64,000 bases of DNA from Dryomyza anilis. Taxonomy: Eukaryota; Arthropoda; Insecta; Diptera; Dryomyzidae. Positions 33,762 through 45,642 of the stretch are shown here, one piece after another. The DNA lies in the NCBI GenBank assembly GCA_951804985.1, contig OX638132.1, positions 88,664,696-88,728,695 on the forward strand. Reading direction: 5' to 3'. Each line of letters begins with the position of its first letter. Within the stretch, counting starts at the first letter, position 1. The notes under the pieces were generated by a model. The model had not been told where the DNA came from and did no database searches. It was given only the letters and a program-made list of their open reading frames with translations. The position numbers and the translations under genes were made by a program.

Positions 33762-33915
33762 TAGACAGACAGACAGACGGACATGGCTAAACGGACTCGG
33801 GTAGTGATGCTGATCAAGAATATATATACTTTTCCATACCGGACACGCCTCCTAAGGGGCGTTACAATATATGCACAAAGTTAATATACCCTGTACCTCA
33901 TAGGTGTGGGGTATA
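33108..33915 (-). mobile_element. DINE-1/INE-1-like Helentron (non-autonomous)
   Basis: On the minus strand the 5' end has TATACCCC...GGGTATA, GTATATATATTCTTGATCAG, CATGTCCGTC and a long (GTCT)n tract, which are the hallmark blocks of the Drosophila INE-1/DINE-1 family. The 3' end has GGTGTAGGGTATTTCATAGT followed by the palindrome GTCGGGCCCGAC. The middle has two TGGGCGGA...CACGCC segments. It has no protein gene; such elements depend on Helentron proteins supplied elsewhere. Confidence 0.8.
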
Positions 33916-34568
33916 ATCATGCCGATATCGGTTCCGGATTTTGAGCAATAACATTGCAAATACTCGTATTTTTCTTTTGTGCATTTTTTTGTAATTTTAT
34001 TCCAAGGATTACTATTAATAATCACTATTAACGAGGTCAAAAACAAAAAAAAAATCACCTCGATATCTGCTCTGGATTTTGACAAATAATATATCAAAAA
34101 TTCCCCAACAATTCTCCAAATTTAAATATTTTAAACACCACTCTGCAAAAAATTAAAAATTGAAAATTGTCTCGAGGAATAATTACACTACACAACAGCC
34201 TTTCTGCGCAGCACTCAGGACTACTTTTGTATCATGTAAAATGACTTCCTGATTACGAAAATATGGTTTAAATATGTTTGTTTGGAAAGGTTTACAAAAT
34301 ATCAACCAATAACTTTAGAATCGAGCTTACAAAAAGGTGTTCACATATATTTGTATACATCTCGAGTTCTAAATAACTCATATGATCAAGTGTTATATCG
34401 AATGAAAGATAATTGAATATCCAATAAACATTTCTAAAAGCATTTTTAAATTGGTTTACTAGTTTAAGAAAATCGACTGGAGAACATGTAAAAGTTTTTT
34501 TTTGTTTTTCAACAAAAATTTAAATCTAAAATGTATTTAAAAAATTTGACAAAAATTTATATAGTAAT
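33916..34568. other. AT-rich intergenic stretch
   Basis: No recognisable feature. Confidence 0.4.
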
Positions 34569-34765
34569 ATGATACACAGTTTGTAATATTCCAAAATTAG
34601 TCCACACTCTTTCCAAGAAATTTAGCTTCCAATGACAAAAAATTCAATTGTAATGCTTTCACATGATTTTTCTGTCCTTAAAATGTATCCATAGATTAAA
34701 TTTTTGCATAGTTTCCTTTAAAAAAGGGGCAGGCTAATTTTGGAATATTACAAACTGGGTATCAT
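34569..34765. mobile_element. ~197-bp MITE-like element with 32-bp terminal inverted repeats
   Basis: ATGATACACAGTTTGTAATA... at 34569-34600 and the reverse complement of 34734-34765 are identical except for one base. The interior is AT-rich with no frame. Target duplication is unclear (ATAT/ATCT at best), so the superfamily is not assigned. Confidence 0.7.
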
Positions 34766-35055
34766 CTCGCTTTTTCGATTTTTTCCAATTTTTTAAATGC
34801 ATCGCTGTTTTAAATTTTTGTCGAAAAAATTACAATTATGGAGTTCTTCTATAAATTACTCTGAAACCAGTGAACCAATCTCGAAATGTTGTAAGCATTG
34901 TTTAAAAGTTCGGTTCAAAAGTTATTGGCAGATATCTCGTAAACCTCTTCATAAACAAATGTTTAATTCATATATTTGAATTCTGCGGCGCATTTTTAAT
35001 AATACTAAAATAGTGGCTTTTACTGCGCAAACTTTTTTCTCATTTTGCTGTGTAT
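34766..35055. other. Intergenic spacer
   Basis: Nothing recognised. Confidence 0.35.
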
Positions 35056-35318
35056 TGTTAACCGGGAAAGAATTGTCTATGGTAAAATTTTCTCAGGGAA
35101 GAATTTTATGGAAAAGAATTCATCGGTGAATAATTTTAAGGGAAGAATTCTTCGGGGAAAAAATCTGCTTGGAAGAATAATCTGTTAAAGGATTGTATTT
35201 GGAAAAAGTTGTTTCGGGGAAGACATTTTTTTCTGTTGGTTACTACATTTAAAATACAAAAAAAAATAAAAGAAGTCAGCAGCGAAGCTCGTTAGAATAT
35301 CATGTTTGAAAAGATATG
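35056..35318 (+). mobile_element. Helitron fragment (GGGAAGAATT minisatellite and tail)
   Basis: GAAGAATTTTATGG, GGAAGAATTC and TTGTTTCGGGGAAGACATTTTT...GGTTACTACATTTAAAA match the second minisatellite and 3' tail of the Helitrons at 16839 and 22825, ending at CAGCGAAGC. The CTAG hairpin end and the 5' part are missing. Confidence 0.65.
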
Positions 35319-36674
35319 GTTTGTATTGCTTAAACATAATATTGTAAACGTAGGGTATATCATAGTCGACTATAAAATTCGGCACGGTTGTACGATTGTT
35401 TTTGTTCCATTAATTGTGCAGATGTTACTCGGTTGGTCGCTTGGCCGCTTGGCGCCTGGTAAATGCACCCACAACTAACTGTAGCGGTGCATGAATTATT
35501 ACCATATTTTGCGTATGTACCTCAGATTGTGTGTGACTATTATTTCAGCATGCAACATGGTGCTATAAAGGCACTTGTCCGGACCTAAACTCACACAGCC
35601 TCACACAGACGCACGCATACAAACGCATCCATGTGCGTCCAGTGTAGACAACAGGATGCATGGCATTGTAAGTCAGGACATTTGCCGCAAATGGTTCTGT
35701 TTTCTATAAACATTCGTCTACATAGCTACCATGCATATGCGATTCATGTGCAAATGTGGTACATTTCAAAATTGAAAAAATTAACTCTGACATATACCAA
35801 TCTTCAGTTGGGTCCATACTGTATTTTATATGCGCATGTACAAGGAGACTCTTATTACCAACTACTTGTACAATTCTAAACTACATTTGTATTGCACATC
35901 CTACAAGGCGTTTCTGCATAAATAACCACCTCACCTTAGAGTCGCAAAATACGCACAGAGTGCTTTTGCACCTACCCCATATGTAGTCGAGTAAGGTGTA
36001 ATCCTAGTAATTATTCGATTTCGATTTAAAGTCGGGTACAAAGCCGTTTAGTCGACGGCACCACCCAGACATTTCGCAACCACAACATGGTTAATGCGAT
36101 TTTGATTTATAGTGTTGAATGCCATTGCATTGAATATATCTTCAGCATATAGGTAATATGTATATTATAAATCAATTGCAAAGTACTATAGGCAAAATAT
36201 ATATTATACATTTGAATAAGATTTGTGTGTTAGCATTCTATATATTATTTCTACATATTTCTAGATTGCTAATTTGGGCTTCTTCTATTAAGTTCATTCT
36301 ATTCTATTAAAATGAATATTCGAAATGGTAGGCACTTTTTTCCATTTTTAGAACACAAAAATAGACGATGTTTTTTATAATTCATATTTCTTCTAATAGT
36401 CACGGAATTTTTGTGCAACAAAAAAGATTAATTTTTAATTGTTTAGATCATAGAAATGAAGTAGCACATAATAATTTAGACTATAGCTCTAAATTATGAA
36501 TAAAATTAATAACATTTTTCTATCTGTTCTACTTTTAAAACTCCTATCCGAATTGTTACTATTAACTGAATAATCCAAAATTTTTCTTTTTCAGCTTTTT
36601 TTTTATTTTTCAACCACGCAAAAAATGAACTTGACTATAGATACAGACAAATTAAATAAAAACCAACATCACAT
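35319..36674. other. Intergenic stretch without recognised genes
   Basis: Mixed composition at 35380-35990 (with overlapping 82- and 76-codon frames that lack any domain), then AT-rich. Confidence 0.35.
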
Positions 36675-37807
36675 ACGCAGAGAAAATATGATTGAAACAT
36701 GATCTCGAAAATCATTACTTTGCTCTTTAAAATCATAGATGGTTGTCGCAATCAAAGTATAGTATTTTGAAATTTTATTACAACAATAGTAAGTAAATAT
36801 TATAGTAGATATATTATTATAAAATACATTATAAAATGCAGCAATCCAAATATAGTATTTTGATATTTTATATTAACAATAATTAGTTCACTATAATCAT
36901 ATTACAGTAGATATATTATTATAAAATGATTGTCTCTCTGATAAAACAAAATAAGGTTGATAAGAAATATGTTATAGTTGCGAAAAATATTGCCGCGGTC
37001 AAAAAATATGTTTACTGTCAATGGTAACAATATACTAACAATAATTTAATTATCATAACATAGTGAAAAACCAAAATATGGTAAACGCAGAGAAAATATG
37101 GTTGAGACATGATCTCGACAATTTTACTATGCTCTCTAAAATCATAGATGATTGCCGCAATCAAAATATAGTATTTTGATATTTTATTTCAACAATAATT
37201 AGTTTACTATAATCATATTACAGTAGATATATTATTATAGAATGATTGTCTCTCTGAAAAACAAAGTATGGTTGATAAGATCCTTGTTATAGTTACGAAA
37301 AATATTGCTGCGCTCAAAAAATATTATATCTGTCAATCATAACATGATACTAACAATAATTTAATTATCATAACATAGTGAAAATGTTATGGTTACGAAA
37401 AATATTGCTTCTGTCAATCATATCTGTCAATCATAACATGATACTAACAATAATTTAATTATCATGACATAGTGAAAAACCAAAATATGGTAGACTCAAA
37501 GAAAATATGGTTGAGACATGATCTCGACAATTTTACTATGCGCTCTAAAATCATAGATGATTGCCGCAATTAAAATATAGTATTTTGAGATTTTATTACA
37601 ACAATAGTAAGTTCACTATAATCATATTATAGTAGATATAGTAATATTAAATAATTGTGTCAAAGGAAAACAAAAATATGGTTGATAAAAACCATATTAT
37701 AGTTGCGAAAAATATTGCCGCGATCAAAAAATATGATAACTGTCAATCATAACATGATACTAACAATAATTTAATTATCATAACATAGTGAAAAACCAAA
37801 ATATGAT
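36675..37807. repeat. ~410-bp tandem repeat, nearly three units
   Basis: Units start at about 36675 and 37085 (ACGCAGAGAAAATATG) and at about 37493 (ACTCAAAGAAAATATGG). Each runs through ACATGATCTCGA, GATGATTGCCGCAAT, AAAATATAGTATTTTGA, TACAGTAGATATATTAT and AACAATAATTTAATTATCAT. The second unit has an extra internal duplication near 37330-37470. Confidence 0.9.
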
Positions 37808-38134
37808 AGAAAAATAACTATGTTATGCTTACCATAATGACTGCCACGAACAAAATATGGTCAATATCAATCATAGCCATAGCACCTTACTTACTTTAAT
37901 GTCAGCTATGTCGGTGAGATCATAGATATAATTATAATATGTTCACAGGTCACTGAGGACCATAGTGTGGTGGAGAAAAACTGCAGTACGGTTACAGAGT
38001 ACCATATTATGGTTGTGTAAAATCGTGATATGGTAACTGGGGACGACAGTATGTTTGTGTGGAATTGTTATATGGTCACTGAGAATCGTAATTAGGTTCA
38101 AAATATTGTAACTAAAGATCATATTAGACAAATT
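37808..38134. other. Transition between satellites, ATATGGT-rich
   Basis: It contains degenerate ATATGGTNACTGNGGA motifs, perhaps decayed repeat units. Confidence 0.35.
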
Positions 38135-38294
38135 ATATAATTATTATATGATTATTATATGATTATTATATGATTATTATATGAATATTATATGATTATT
38201 ATATGATTATTATATGATTATTATATGATTATTATATGATTATTATATGATTATTATATGATTATTATATGATTATTATATGATTATTATATGA
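38135..38294. repeat. 11-bp satellite (ATTATTATATG)n, ~14 units
   Basis: Nearly perfect tandem units with one variant (ATGAATATTAT) near 38180. Confidence 0.95.
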
Positions 38295-38887
38295 AAACCC
38301 TAGTCATAAGATAAGATAATTCTTTCAAATATGATCGCCACAGACATGTTTGGTTCACTGCGTACACTTAAAAAAAAAACTATTAAAATTGGTCAATAGG
38401 ACAGTTATTGATTCAATAGTATACAAAAACTAAATATTTTCATATACACACAAAAACAATTTAATAGTATGTAATAGTATTTTGTTTTAGTGGTATTTAC
38501 CCATGTATTTAATGGTATTTACCCATATTTTTTTCTGAGTGTACAGATCAATCTTTTTTCTGGGTGTTCTTATTTTAGTAATTATGTAACCTTTTGTTAC
38601 ACGAACTTGGACCTAGATAAATTGTGAAGGTTTTTCTTAATGTCAGTCAAAACATATCTAAAATACGAAATCTCTCCTTTTTCAATTATTTTTACTTTAA
38701 CCTAGAAACCTAATCTAACATAAAACATTGAAGTGCATTTATGTTGTCTCAATGGGCGCTTTTTTGAACGTCATTTGTGATGCCATTTAGGTCGACATTT
38801 TGTACTTTTAGTGCTCCATAATAGGAATATTTCACTGGAATTTCCCAAGTCAATTTCACCAAATGTTAATATATTTCTTTAGCATTA
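38295..38887. other. AT-rich stretch with AATAGTAT-type motifs
   Basis: Segments such as CTATTAAAATTGGTCAATAGG (38379 on) resemble the tandem duplication that follows, so the family is probably dispersed. Confidence 0.35.
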
Positions 38888-39113
38888 CAGTAGCCACACC
38901 CAGAAAAAAATACTATATAAACAATAGGTTTTTACTATTAAAAATAGTCAATAGGATAAATTATTATTTTAATAGGAAAATACCATTAAATAATAGAAAA
39001 TACTATGACAGTAGCCACACCCAGAAAAAAATACTATATAAACAATAGTTTTTTACTATTAAAAATAGTCAATAGGATAAATTATTATTTTAATAGGAAA
39101 ATACCATTAAAAA
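38888..39113. repeat. 121-bp direct tandem duplication
   Basis: CAGTAGCCACACCCAGAAAA begins at 38888 and again at 39009; the copies are almost identical through AATAGGAAAATACCATTAAA, so the duplication is young. Confidence 0.92.
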
Positions 39114-40300
39114 AAATGGAACAAAAATGGCATTGGAAAATCGATTCGATCGACTCATTTTAATTCGAATTTAGGCGCTTTGGTCCTAAACATAAATACA
39201 AGGGTAGGGCACTGATTAATACAGATGTTTGTAGAGATCACACAAAATTAAGTTTTTTGCGATTGGCGGAATCTCCAATTGCAGTGAAATATATATAATT
39301 TTTTTAAATGGAATTTTCTAAAAAAACCCTCCTACCTTTCTTCGTCCACAACAAAGCATCCTTCGCGCACGCGAATGTCCAGTAGCTGCTTTCAATCGTG
39401 TAAACTTCTTCTTCCACTGCATTTAGTAGTGGTTGACGAGTGACGCGAATCTATTGCTCGTTTCTGGCAATTCTGACTGCTGCATTTAAGTTGTGCGCCG
39501 TGACTCTGGCGAAGAAGCCCCTTAGCGGCTGGTGCTGCTGCTACTTAGACGATGACGATTTGCTGCCGTCCGAAGCATTCGTGCATTGGAAAATCTCGTC
39601 GTTTTTTAATTTTAAATTTATTTTATTCAAAATTATGAAATTTGATTAATAAGCGCTGAAAAGAGAGAGAGGGAGTGAAAATAATTAAAAACTTTATAAA
39701 TTTTTGTGAAACAAAAAAAGAGCGAACATTCTTTATAGAAAAAAAAACGCCCAGTTTACAGTCAACTTTTGTTTAATAGCTGTCATAAGTCTCTTCGTAG
39801 ATACACTTAAAAAGCTTTTTCCTACTTACGCACCTCCGCCCCCCATTAACCGAGTGTCTGACTGCCTGTTTTACTTTAGACGATTTAGTTGCTCTCTTTC
39901 TAACTGCCTACCCGTCTCACTACCTATCGAACCATCCAACCATCCACCCACCATCCTACTACCAGTCAGTCATTTTGTCATTATTTTTGCGACAGTCTGA
40001 CATGTTGTTGACGATCATTTCGCTGCCAAAGCCGACATGTTTTTGCAGAATGAGGCCAACGAGAGACATTAGAAAATAAGGCCAAAAGCAGCTAAAGGCG
40101 TTAACCAACCAGCAGATAACATTTTTAGCAGCGATTTTAATATCTTGTTAGTTGAAAATTGCATCTGCCATCGAAGTAAATCGCATAAAAATCCCCGCCA
40201 CATGGCTTACATGAGTAATGGGTCTCATAAAATATGTTTTACTGTAGAGCAATAACAACTCGGCTTTATTTATCGTCCAGTGTTCGTAATCTTTATATTC
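39114..40300. other. Intergenic stretch, partly GC-balanced (39.3-40.1 kb)
   Basis: 39330-39620 is CTG/TCG rich with a 69-codon frame, and 39820-40100 is also balanced. No domain, promoter motif or splice pair convinces me. Confidence 0.3.
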
Positions 40301-40301
40301 A

Positions 40302-41462
40302 AATGGCTGTAGAATCTAAACAGAGCGTCGTAAAGGGGTTAAACTTTGCACTTTTATCCTAAATTCAAATGGCTATAGAATCTAAACGGAGCGTCGTGGA
40401 GGGATCAAACTTTTCACTTTTTATCCCATATTAAATATGATTATTTGGTGACCAAATCATAGAGATCGATATAGCAGGAGTCGAGATATCACATCTTAAA
40501 CTTCAAATGGTTGTAAATCGTAAACGGAGCGTCGTAAAGGGGTCAAACTTCGCACTTTTTATCGCACTTTTTATTCCACTTAGTAGGAGTCGAAATATCA
40601 CATATTTAATTTCAAATGGCTGTAAATCCTAAACAGAGCGTCGTAGAGGGGTCAAACTTTGCACTTTTATCCTAACTTCGAATGGCTGTAGAATCTAAAC
40701 GGAACGTAGTAGAGGGGTCAAACTTTGTACTTTTTGCGCCATATTAAATCTGATTATTTTGTGTAAAAATCATAGGAATCGACTTAGTAGAAGTCGAGAT
40801 ATCACAAATTTAACTTAAAATGCCTGTAGATTCTAAACAGAGCGTCATAGAGGGGTCAAACTTCGCACTTTTTATTCCACTTAGTAGGAGTCGAGATATC
40901 ACATATTTAACTTCAAATGCCTGTAGATTCTAAACTTAGCGTCGTAGAGGGGTCAAACTTTCCACTTTTATCCTAACTTCAAATGGCTGTTGAATCTAAA
41001 CGGAACGTAATAAAGGTGTCAAACTTCGCACTTTTACGCCATATTAAATCTGATTATTTTGTGCAAACTTCGCACTTTTTATTCCACTTAGTAGGAGTCG
41101 AGATATCACATATTTAACTTCAAATGCCTGTATATTCTAAACTGAGCGTCATAGAGGGGTCAAAGGGGTTATTTGGTGTACAAATCATAGGGATTTAGTA
41201 GGAGTCGATATATCACAACTTTAACTTCAAATAGAGGGGTCAAATTTTGCAATTTTTATTCTAACTTCAAATGGCTTTAGAATCTAAACGGAGCGTCGTA
41301 GAGGGGTCAAACTTTGCACTTCAAATAGCTGTCGACTCTAACGTCGACGTCGACCCTCGCACTTTTGCTCCCATATTAAATCTGATTATGTGGTATAAAA
41401 ATCATAGGGATCAACTTAGTAGGAGTCGAGGTATCTCATCATTAACTTTAAATAGCTCAAAT
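40302..41462. repeat. Minisatellite around GAGCGTCGTAGAGGGGTCAA, ~140-180-bp units
   Basis: Each unit has CAAATGGCTGTAGAATCTAA, ACGGAGCGTCGTAGAGGGGT, CAAACTTCGCACTTTTTAT, sometimes TTAAATATGATTATTTGGTG, and TAGGAGTCGAGATATCACAT. At least eight units occur, with frequent internal deletions giving variable length. Confidence 0.85.
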
Positions 41463-43604
41463 TTTGTATTTTTTTCAGATAAATTTTTTACATAAAAGCA
41501 TTAAATATATAAAACTTTTCAAATAACTAGTTTATGAGTTATTAATTTATGCATTACATAGGAAATACTTTGAAAATATATTTATACGTATTTAAAAAAA
41601 AAACTCTTTTTTGTGTAAATAATAAATGCTAAACACATGGCAAACAAAACTGCCATTGCAGCATAAAAACCCCAACAAACATGTACAGTATGAAAATAAA
41701 CGCAAATAATAAAAAAATTAAATTATGTTGGCAACGCCATAACCTAGCGCAACAAACGCAATTGTGACGTTTAATGTGCCAAATACCCTGCCGCCCAGAA
41801 GCATTTCCGGCATCTATATAAGCTGTACGTGTGAATGTGGCTGTGTGTGTGTTATTACTACCACATGCGTGCATAAAAGGAATTGGAGCAATCGTCGTTG
41901 CACTAGTCGAAGTTTAATGGAACACTGGCCGCTGCCGCCAGCTGCTTTCAAAGCAATCGCGTGGCAAAGCAGAATGAAAGAAGAAGCAAAAGAACAATAA
42001 AAAGTAGAAGGCCAGGCATAAAAAAATCCAGTAAAATGAGCCAAGGAAGTGCCTTGTTGGCAACAACAGCTATAACGAGTTATGTACCAAAAAAACATTG
42101 GACAATCCAACGGGCAACTAAAACACACTACTTTATTGAATATGAAGTTTGAAATGGTTTTTATAAACTTCGAATTCGAATCTTAAGATATTATAGAATC
42201 CGTGCTAAACGAAAATGTAACTTTGAAATTCAAAATCAGTTGTCTTATTTATGTCAAATCATAGAAAAATCTGTAAAAATTCCATTCCTCACGATCCTGT
42301 GATGCTGTTTTTCGGAATTTTTATTTCTATTCGGATCTTAGGGCAACTTTAATCGATTGAATATATCCCCTACAACGGGCTACAGAATAGAAGTGAATAA
42401 TGCTGAATCACAGAAAAAAAATCGTAAATATAGCCAAAAAACAATCAAGTTATTGCTAAAACTGCGCCGACTAAATTATTAATTGTATTAGCGTACACAT
42501 TCATCATATTAGCAATCGCATTTGCTGACAACAGCTATGTGTATTCGCATACCGCGTTGATGTTATAGCAGTGCGTGGTCGCTATAACAGTGCGTGGTGT
42601 GTGTTCGTGTACTCGCTTACAGCGCTGGTGAATTTAGTGGAATTCGTGAAATTGGTGGAATTCGCTTAGAATTAGAATTTTGAGTTGGCGGTTGGCGCGC
42701 ATATCAGTTCACATTTGGTTCATGTCAAAAGAAACGCTTATAGAGTTTGATCATACTCTATTGATGTCGTTGAAAATGATGATGATGGCAATAGTTGCAT
42801 ATTCTATTATGCTTCATCATCAGAAAGTATATTTGTTATATACTTTCACACGAATTTATATTATTTTTTTTTAATAAACTAAAAAAGAATTATAAGAATA
42901 CTGTGAACATACAAAACGTCGACTATACCAATTAAATAATTTGTTACTTAAGCAAAATCATTTATTGGTATATTTTTGGACGCAAATGACATTTTTAGCG
43001 AATGTGTTTGCTCAATACATGAAAAAGGCAAAAATATCATTGCTAGACCAATGAATGGTGTACAATTAATTTTGATTGCTGTATTTACGTCGATTATTTT
43101 TTTCAGTATACCGTGCGACCGAGTCATATACTATTTTAATGAAGGCATTTGACTGATATGATCATTTAAACGGAGGTCACATTGAGGAGGTCAGATGACA
43201 ATATTAAAAGCTCCCATATTGAGGGATAATAGACAACATTGGGTCTTTCTAGAATTAAAATGTGCTCTATTTGCAAAAAGACCCACTTGGATATTGTGTT
43301 AAGGACATTCGTGAGTATGTTTTGTTTCATGGTTTCATTCATGGTTTGTCTCTTACTCTCAATTTACAAATAGTTTTGACAAATGATACTGACATCTGCA
43401 AATGAATGGAATGAGTTATGGGTCAATGACAAAAGGTCATTACAATTATTTCACTTTTTGGAGAGGAACGCCATAATATCACCGGTGGATCTTGTCTAAC
43501 GGAAACCATATTGCCGGTAACTAAGTAATTCGTTGTTCCCCAGATATTTCACAAGGTGGAAGTTTAAGTATTACGCGTTTCATTTCGTTGGAATTAATAG
43601 AAAC
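41463..43604. other. Intergenic stretch without supported genes
   Basis: 41750-42130 and 42480-42720 are GC-balanced and have short overlapping frames on both strands, none with a recognisable domain. ACAGTGCGTGG occurs twice in 42570-42600. Confidence 0.35.
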
Positions 43605-43605
43605 A

Positions 43606-43858
43606 TTGCGACAACTTATTCAGCTCTCTCAACTGCTTAGTTGGTTGTTATTGTCAAAACTAAAAGAGTTGTAGTTAGAACTACAACCAATTTCGAACAG
43701 TTTTAGAACAATTTAGTACAGTTTTAGAGCAATTGGGAGTGTGTATAGACTAATATTTTAAGCGTCAGCCGAATATTGCAGTTCCGTCTGGTTCTGGTTC
43801 TTACAACTAACTTTTTCGTTCTTCAACCTCATGCCAAAATAGAATTTTTGGCATGAGC
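43606..43858 (-). repeat. GGCATGAGGTTGG repeat family, copy 1
   Basis: Reverse orientation of the family described at 44820. It carries CTATACACACTCCCAATTG, GTTCGAAATTGGTTG and AACCAACTAAGCAGTTGAG on the minus strand. Confidence 0.7.
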
Positions 43859-44303
43859 AGAATTCGTAGGCTCTCGCTTTTTCGGGACTGGTTGAACGTT
43901 AACAAACTTCCAACAAGATCGAAAAACACCTGTCCTATAGAAGATGTTAAAATGTTACACAATGAACAAGCCAACTTTGACGTGTACTTCTTTAACAGAT
44001 ATGTCAAAGGAAAAATAAATGGAAATACCAAAAAATGATACATTTTAAGCTCATTTAGCACATGTTTTATTTTCTTGAATACTTTTCATGTTCCAGAGAG
44101 TGTGTATACATATTGTGGGTGGAAATGTCTGTCTTACGATTTATTTTATTTCCGAATTGATCATTACTTTTAATTTATCTCAAACATATTCATGTCAAAT
44201 TTCTTTCAATTAAATCCAGTAGCATTTGAGTTATTGTTTACAGATGGACGCAACATTGGGCAATGTTAAATCGATGTTAAACGAAGTATAGTCCAATGTA
44301 GAT

Positions 44304-44372
44304 CCAATGCCTCCTAAGGTACGTTACAAAGTTCGAACAAACTAAATAACCCATATATACTTGGGTTATTTC
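44304..44372 (-). repeat. Possible DINE-1-like 5' end fragment
   Basis: On the minus strand, AATAACCC...GGGTTATT is followed by TTGTAACGTACCTTAGGAGG, paralleling the first 70 bp of the DINE-1-like element at 33915. There is no further homology. Confidence 0.35.
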
Positions 44373-44438
44373 AGGGGTTCAAAAAATGTTATGCAATTAT
44401 TCTGCAAATATTTGCGGACAAGTTAGTATAAGAAAATT

Positions 44439-44745
44439 ACACACACACAAATGCTGTTTTGGCATGAGGTTGGTAGAACAAATAAGTTAGTTGTACCAAT
44501 TAACTTTATACGAATTGTCTGCAAATTTGATGGCGGATATGCCATATTAGCCTATAGAATTGAATTATTAGTCTATACACACTCCCAATGGTTCTAAAGC
44601 TGTACTAAATAGTTCTAAAACAGTTCGAAATTGGTTGCAGTACAAACTACAAATCTTTTGTTTTTGGCAATAATAACCGACTAAGCGGTTAAGGGAACCG
44701 AACAAGTTGATTGGCGCAACAAATCTCTATTCAAGTATCATTGTA
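44439..44745 (+). repeat. GGCATGAGGTTGG repeat family, copy 2
   Basis: It runs from ACACACACAAATGC...TTTTGGCATGAGGTTGG to TTGGCGCAACAAATCTCTAT with the standard interior. Confidence 0.8.
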
Positions 44746-44819
44746 CTAACAACAGTGCCGGACCAGTGTGACATACTTTTATTTATTTGCAATTGAATAT
44801 TTTCTAAATATAATTCGTA

Positions 44820-45136
44820 CTCACAGAAAAATCCTCTTTTGGCATGAGGTTGGGAGATTGAAAAAATTAGTTGGACCAACTTACTTCATACGGTTAAACA
44901 AACAAATTTGCTGGCGGAACTGTCATTTAAGCCTATACACATTAAATATTAGTCTATACACACTCCTAATGGTTCTAAATCTGCGATAAATTGTTCAAAA
45001 ACAGTTCGAAATTGGTTTCAGAACAAACTACAACTCTTTTTATTTTGAAAATAACAACCGACTAAGCGCTTGAGAGAACCGAATAAGTTGGTTGGGCAAA
45101 GAGTTATTTGGCGCAACAAATCTCTACTCTGTGTGT
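44820..45136 (+). mobile_element. MITE-like family GGCATGAGGTTGG, near-complete copy 3
   Basis: It begins CACAGAAAAATCCTCTTTTG and ends GCGCAACAAATCTCTACTCTGTGTGT, so ACACAGAA at the start mirrors TTCTGTGT at the end (terminal inverted repeat of about 8-9 bp). The interior has AGCCTATACACA, AGTCTATACACACTCC, GTTCGAAATTGGTT and AACCGACTAAGCGCTTGAG. There is no frame of note. The superfamily is unknown. Confidence 0.7.
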
Positions 45137-45642
45137 ACACACAGAAAAATCGTCTTTTGGCATGAGGTTGGAATAACGAATAAGATAGTTGTACCAACTA
45201 ACTTAATTCGTTTCACTCGAATTGTGTACATATTTGTTGGTAGCTAATATGGGATTAGCCTATACACTTGAAATATTAGTCTATACACACTCCCAATGGT
45301 TCTAAGGATGTGTGCGAATTCGACTAAATTGCTGATTAAACTAAATTGAACGGGTTTTCATTCGATCGCCATTCGGTAACCGGTAATTGTTAAAGGTCAT
45401 AACCAATTGATTAACATGTGTCTTTTTGCTGTCATCCAAGTCAAACACTGCATAACCAACATAGTTTAATCAGCAATTTAGTCATATTCACACACCCTAA
45501 ATTCGTACTAAATTGTATTAAAATAGATCAAAGTTGGTTGCAGTACAAACTCGAACTCTTTTAGTTTTGACTATAACAACCGATTAATCAGTTGCGAGAA
45601 CCGAATAGGTTGGTTGGCGCAACAAATCTCTTCTCTGTGTGT
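45137..45642 (+). mobile_element. MITE-like family GGCATGAGGTTGG, copy 4, split by a nested MITE
   Basis: It starts ACACAGAAAAATCGTCTTTT two bases after copy 3 ends and finishes GCGCAACAAATCTCTTCTCTGTGTGT. The middle is interrupted at GGTTC by a 192-bp element with a TAA duplication (45306-45497). Confidence 0.8.
45306..45497 (+). mobile_element. GGGTGTGTGCG MITE nested in copy 4
   Basis: Terminal inverted repeats of about 36 bp (GGATGTGTGCGAATTCGACT... and its mirror ending CACACCC) surround an AT-rich core, flanked by TAA on both sides (45303-45305, 45498-45500). A TWA duplication suggests PIF/Harbinger ancestry; a TA-inserting Tc1/mariner origin is not excluded. Confidence 0.85.
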
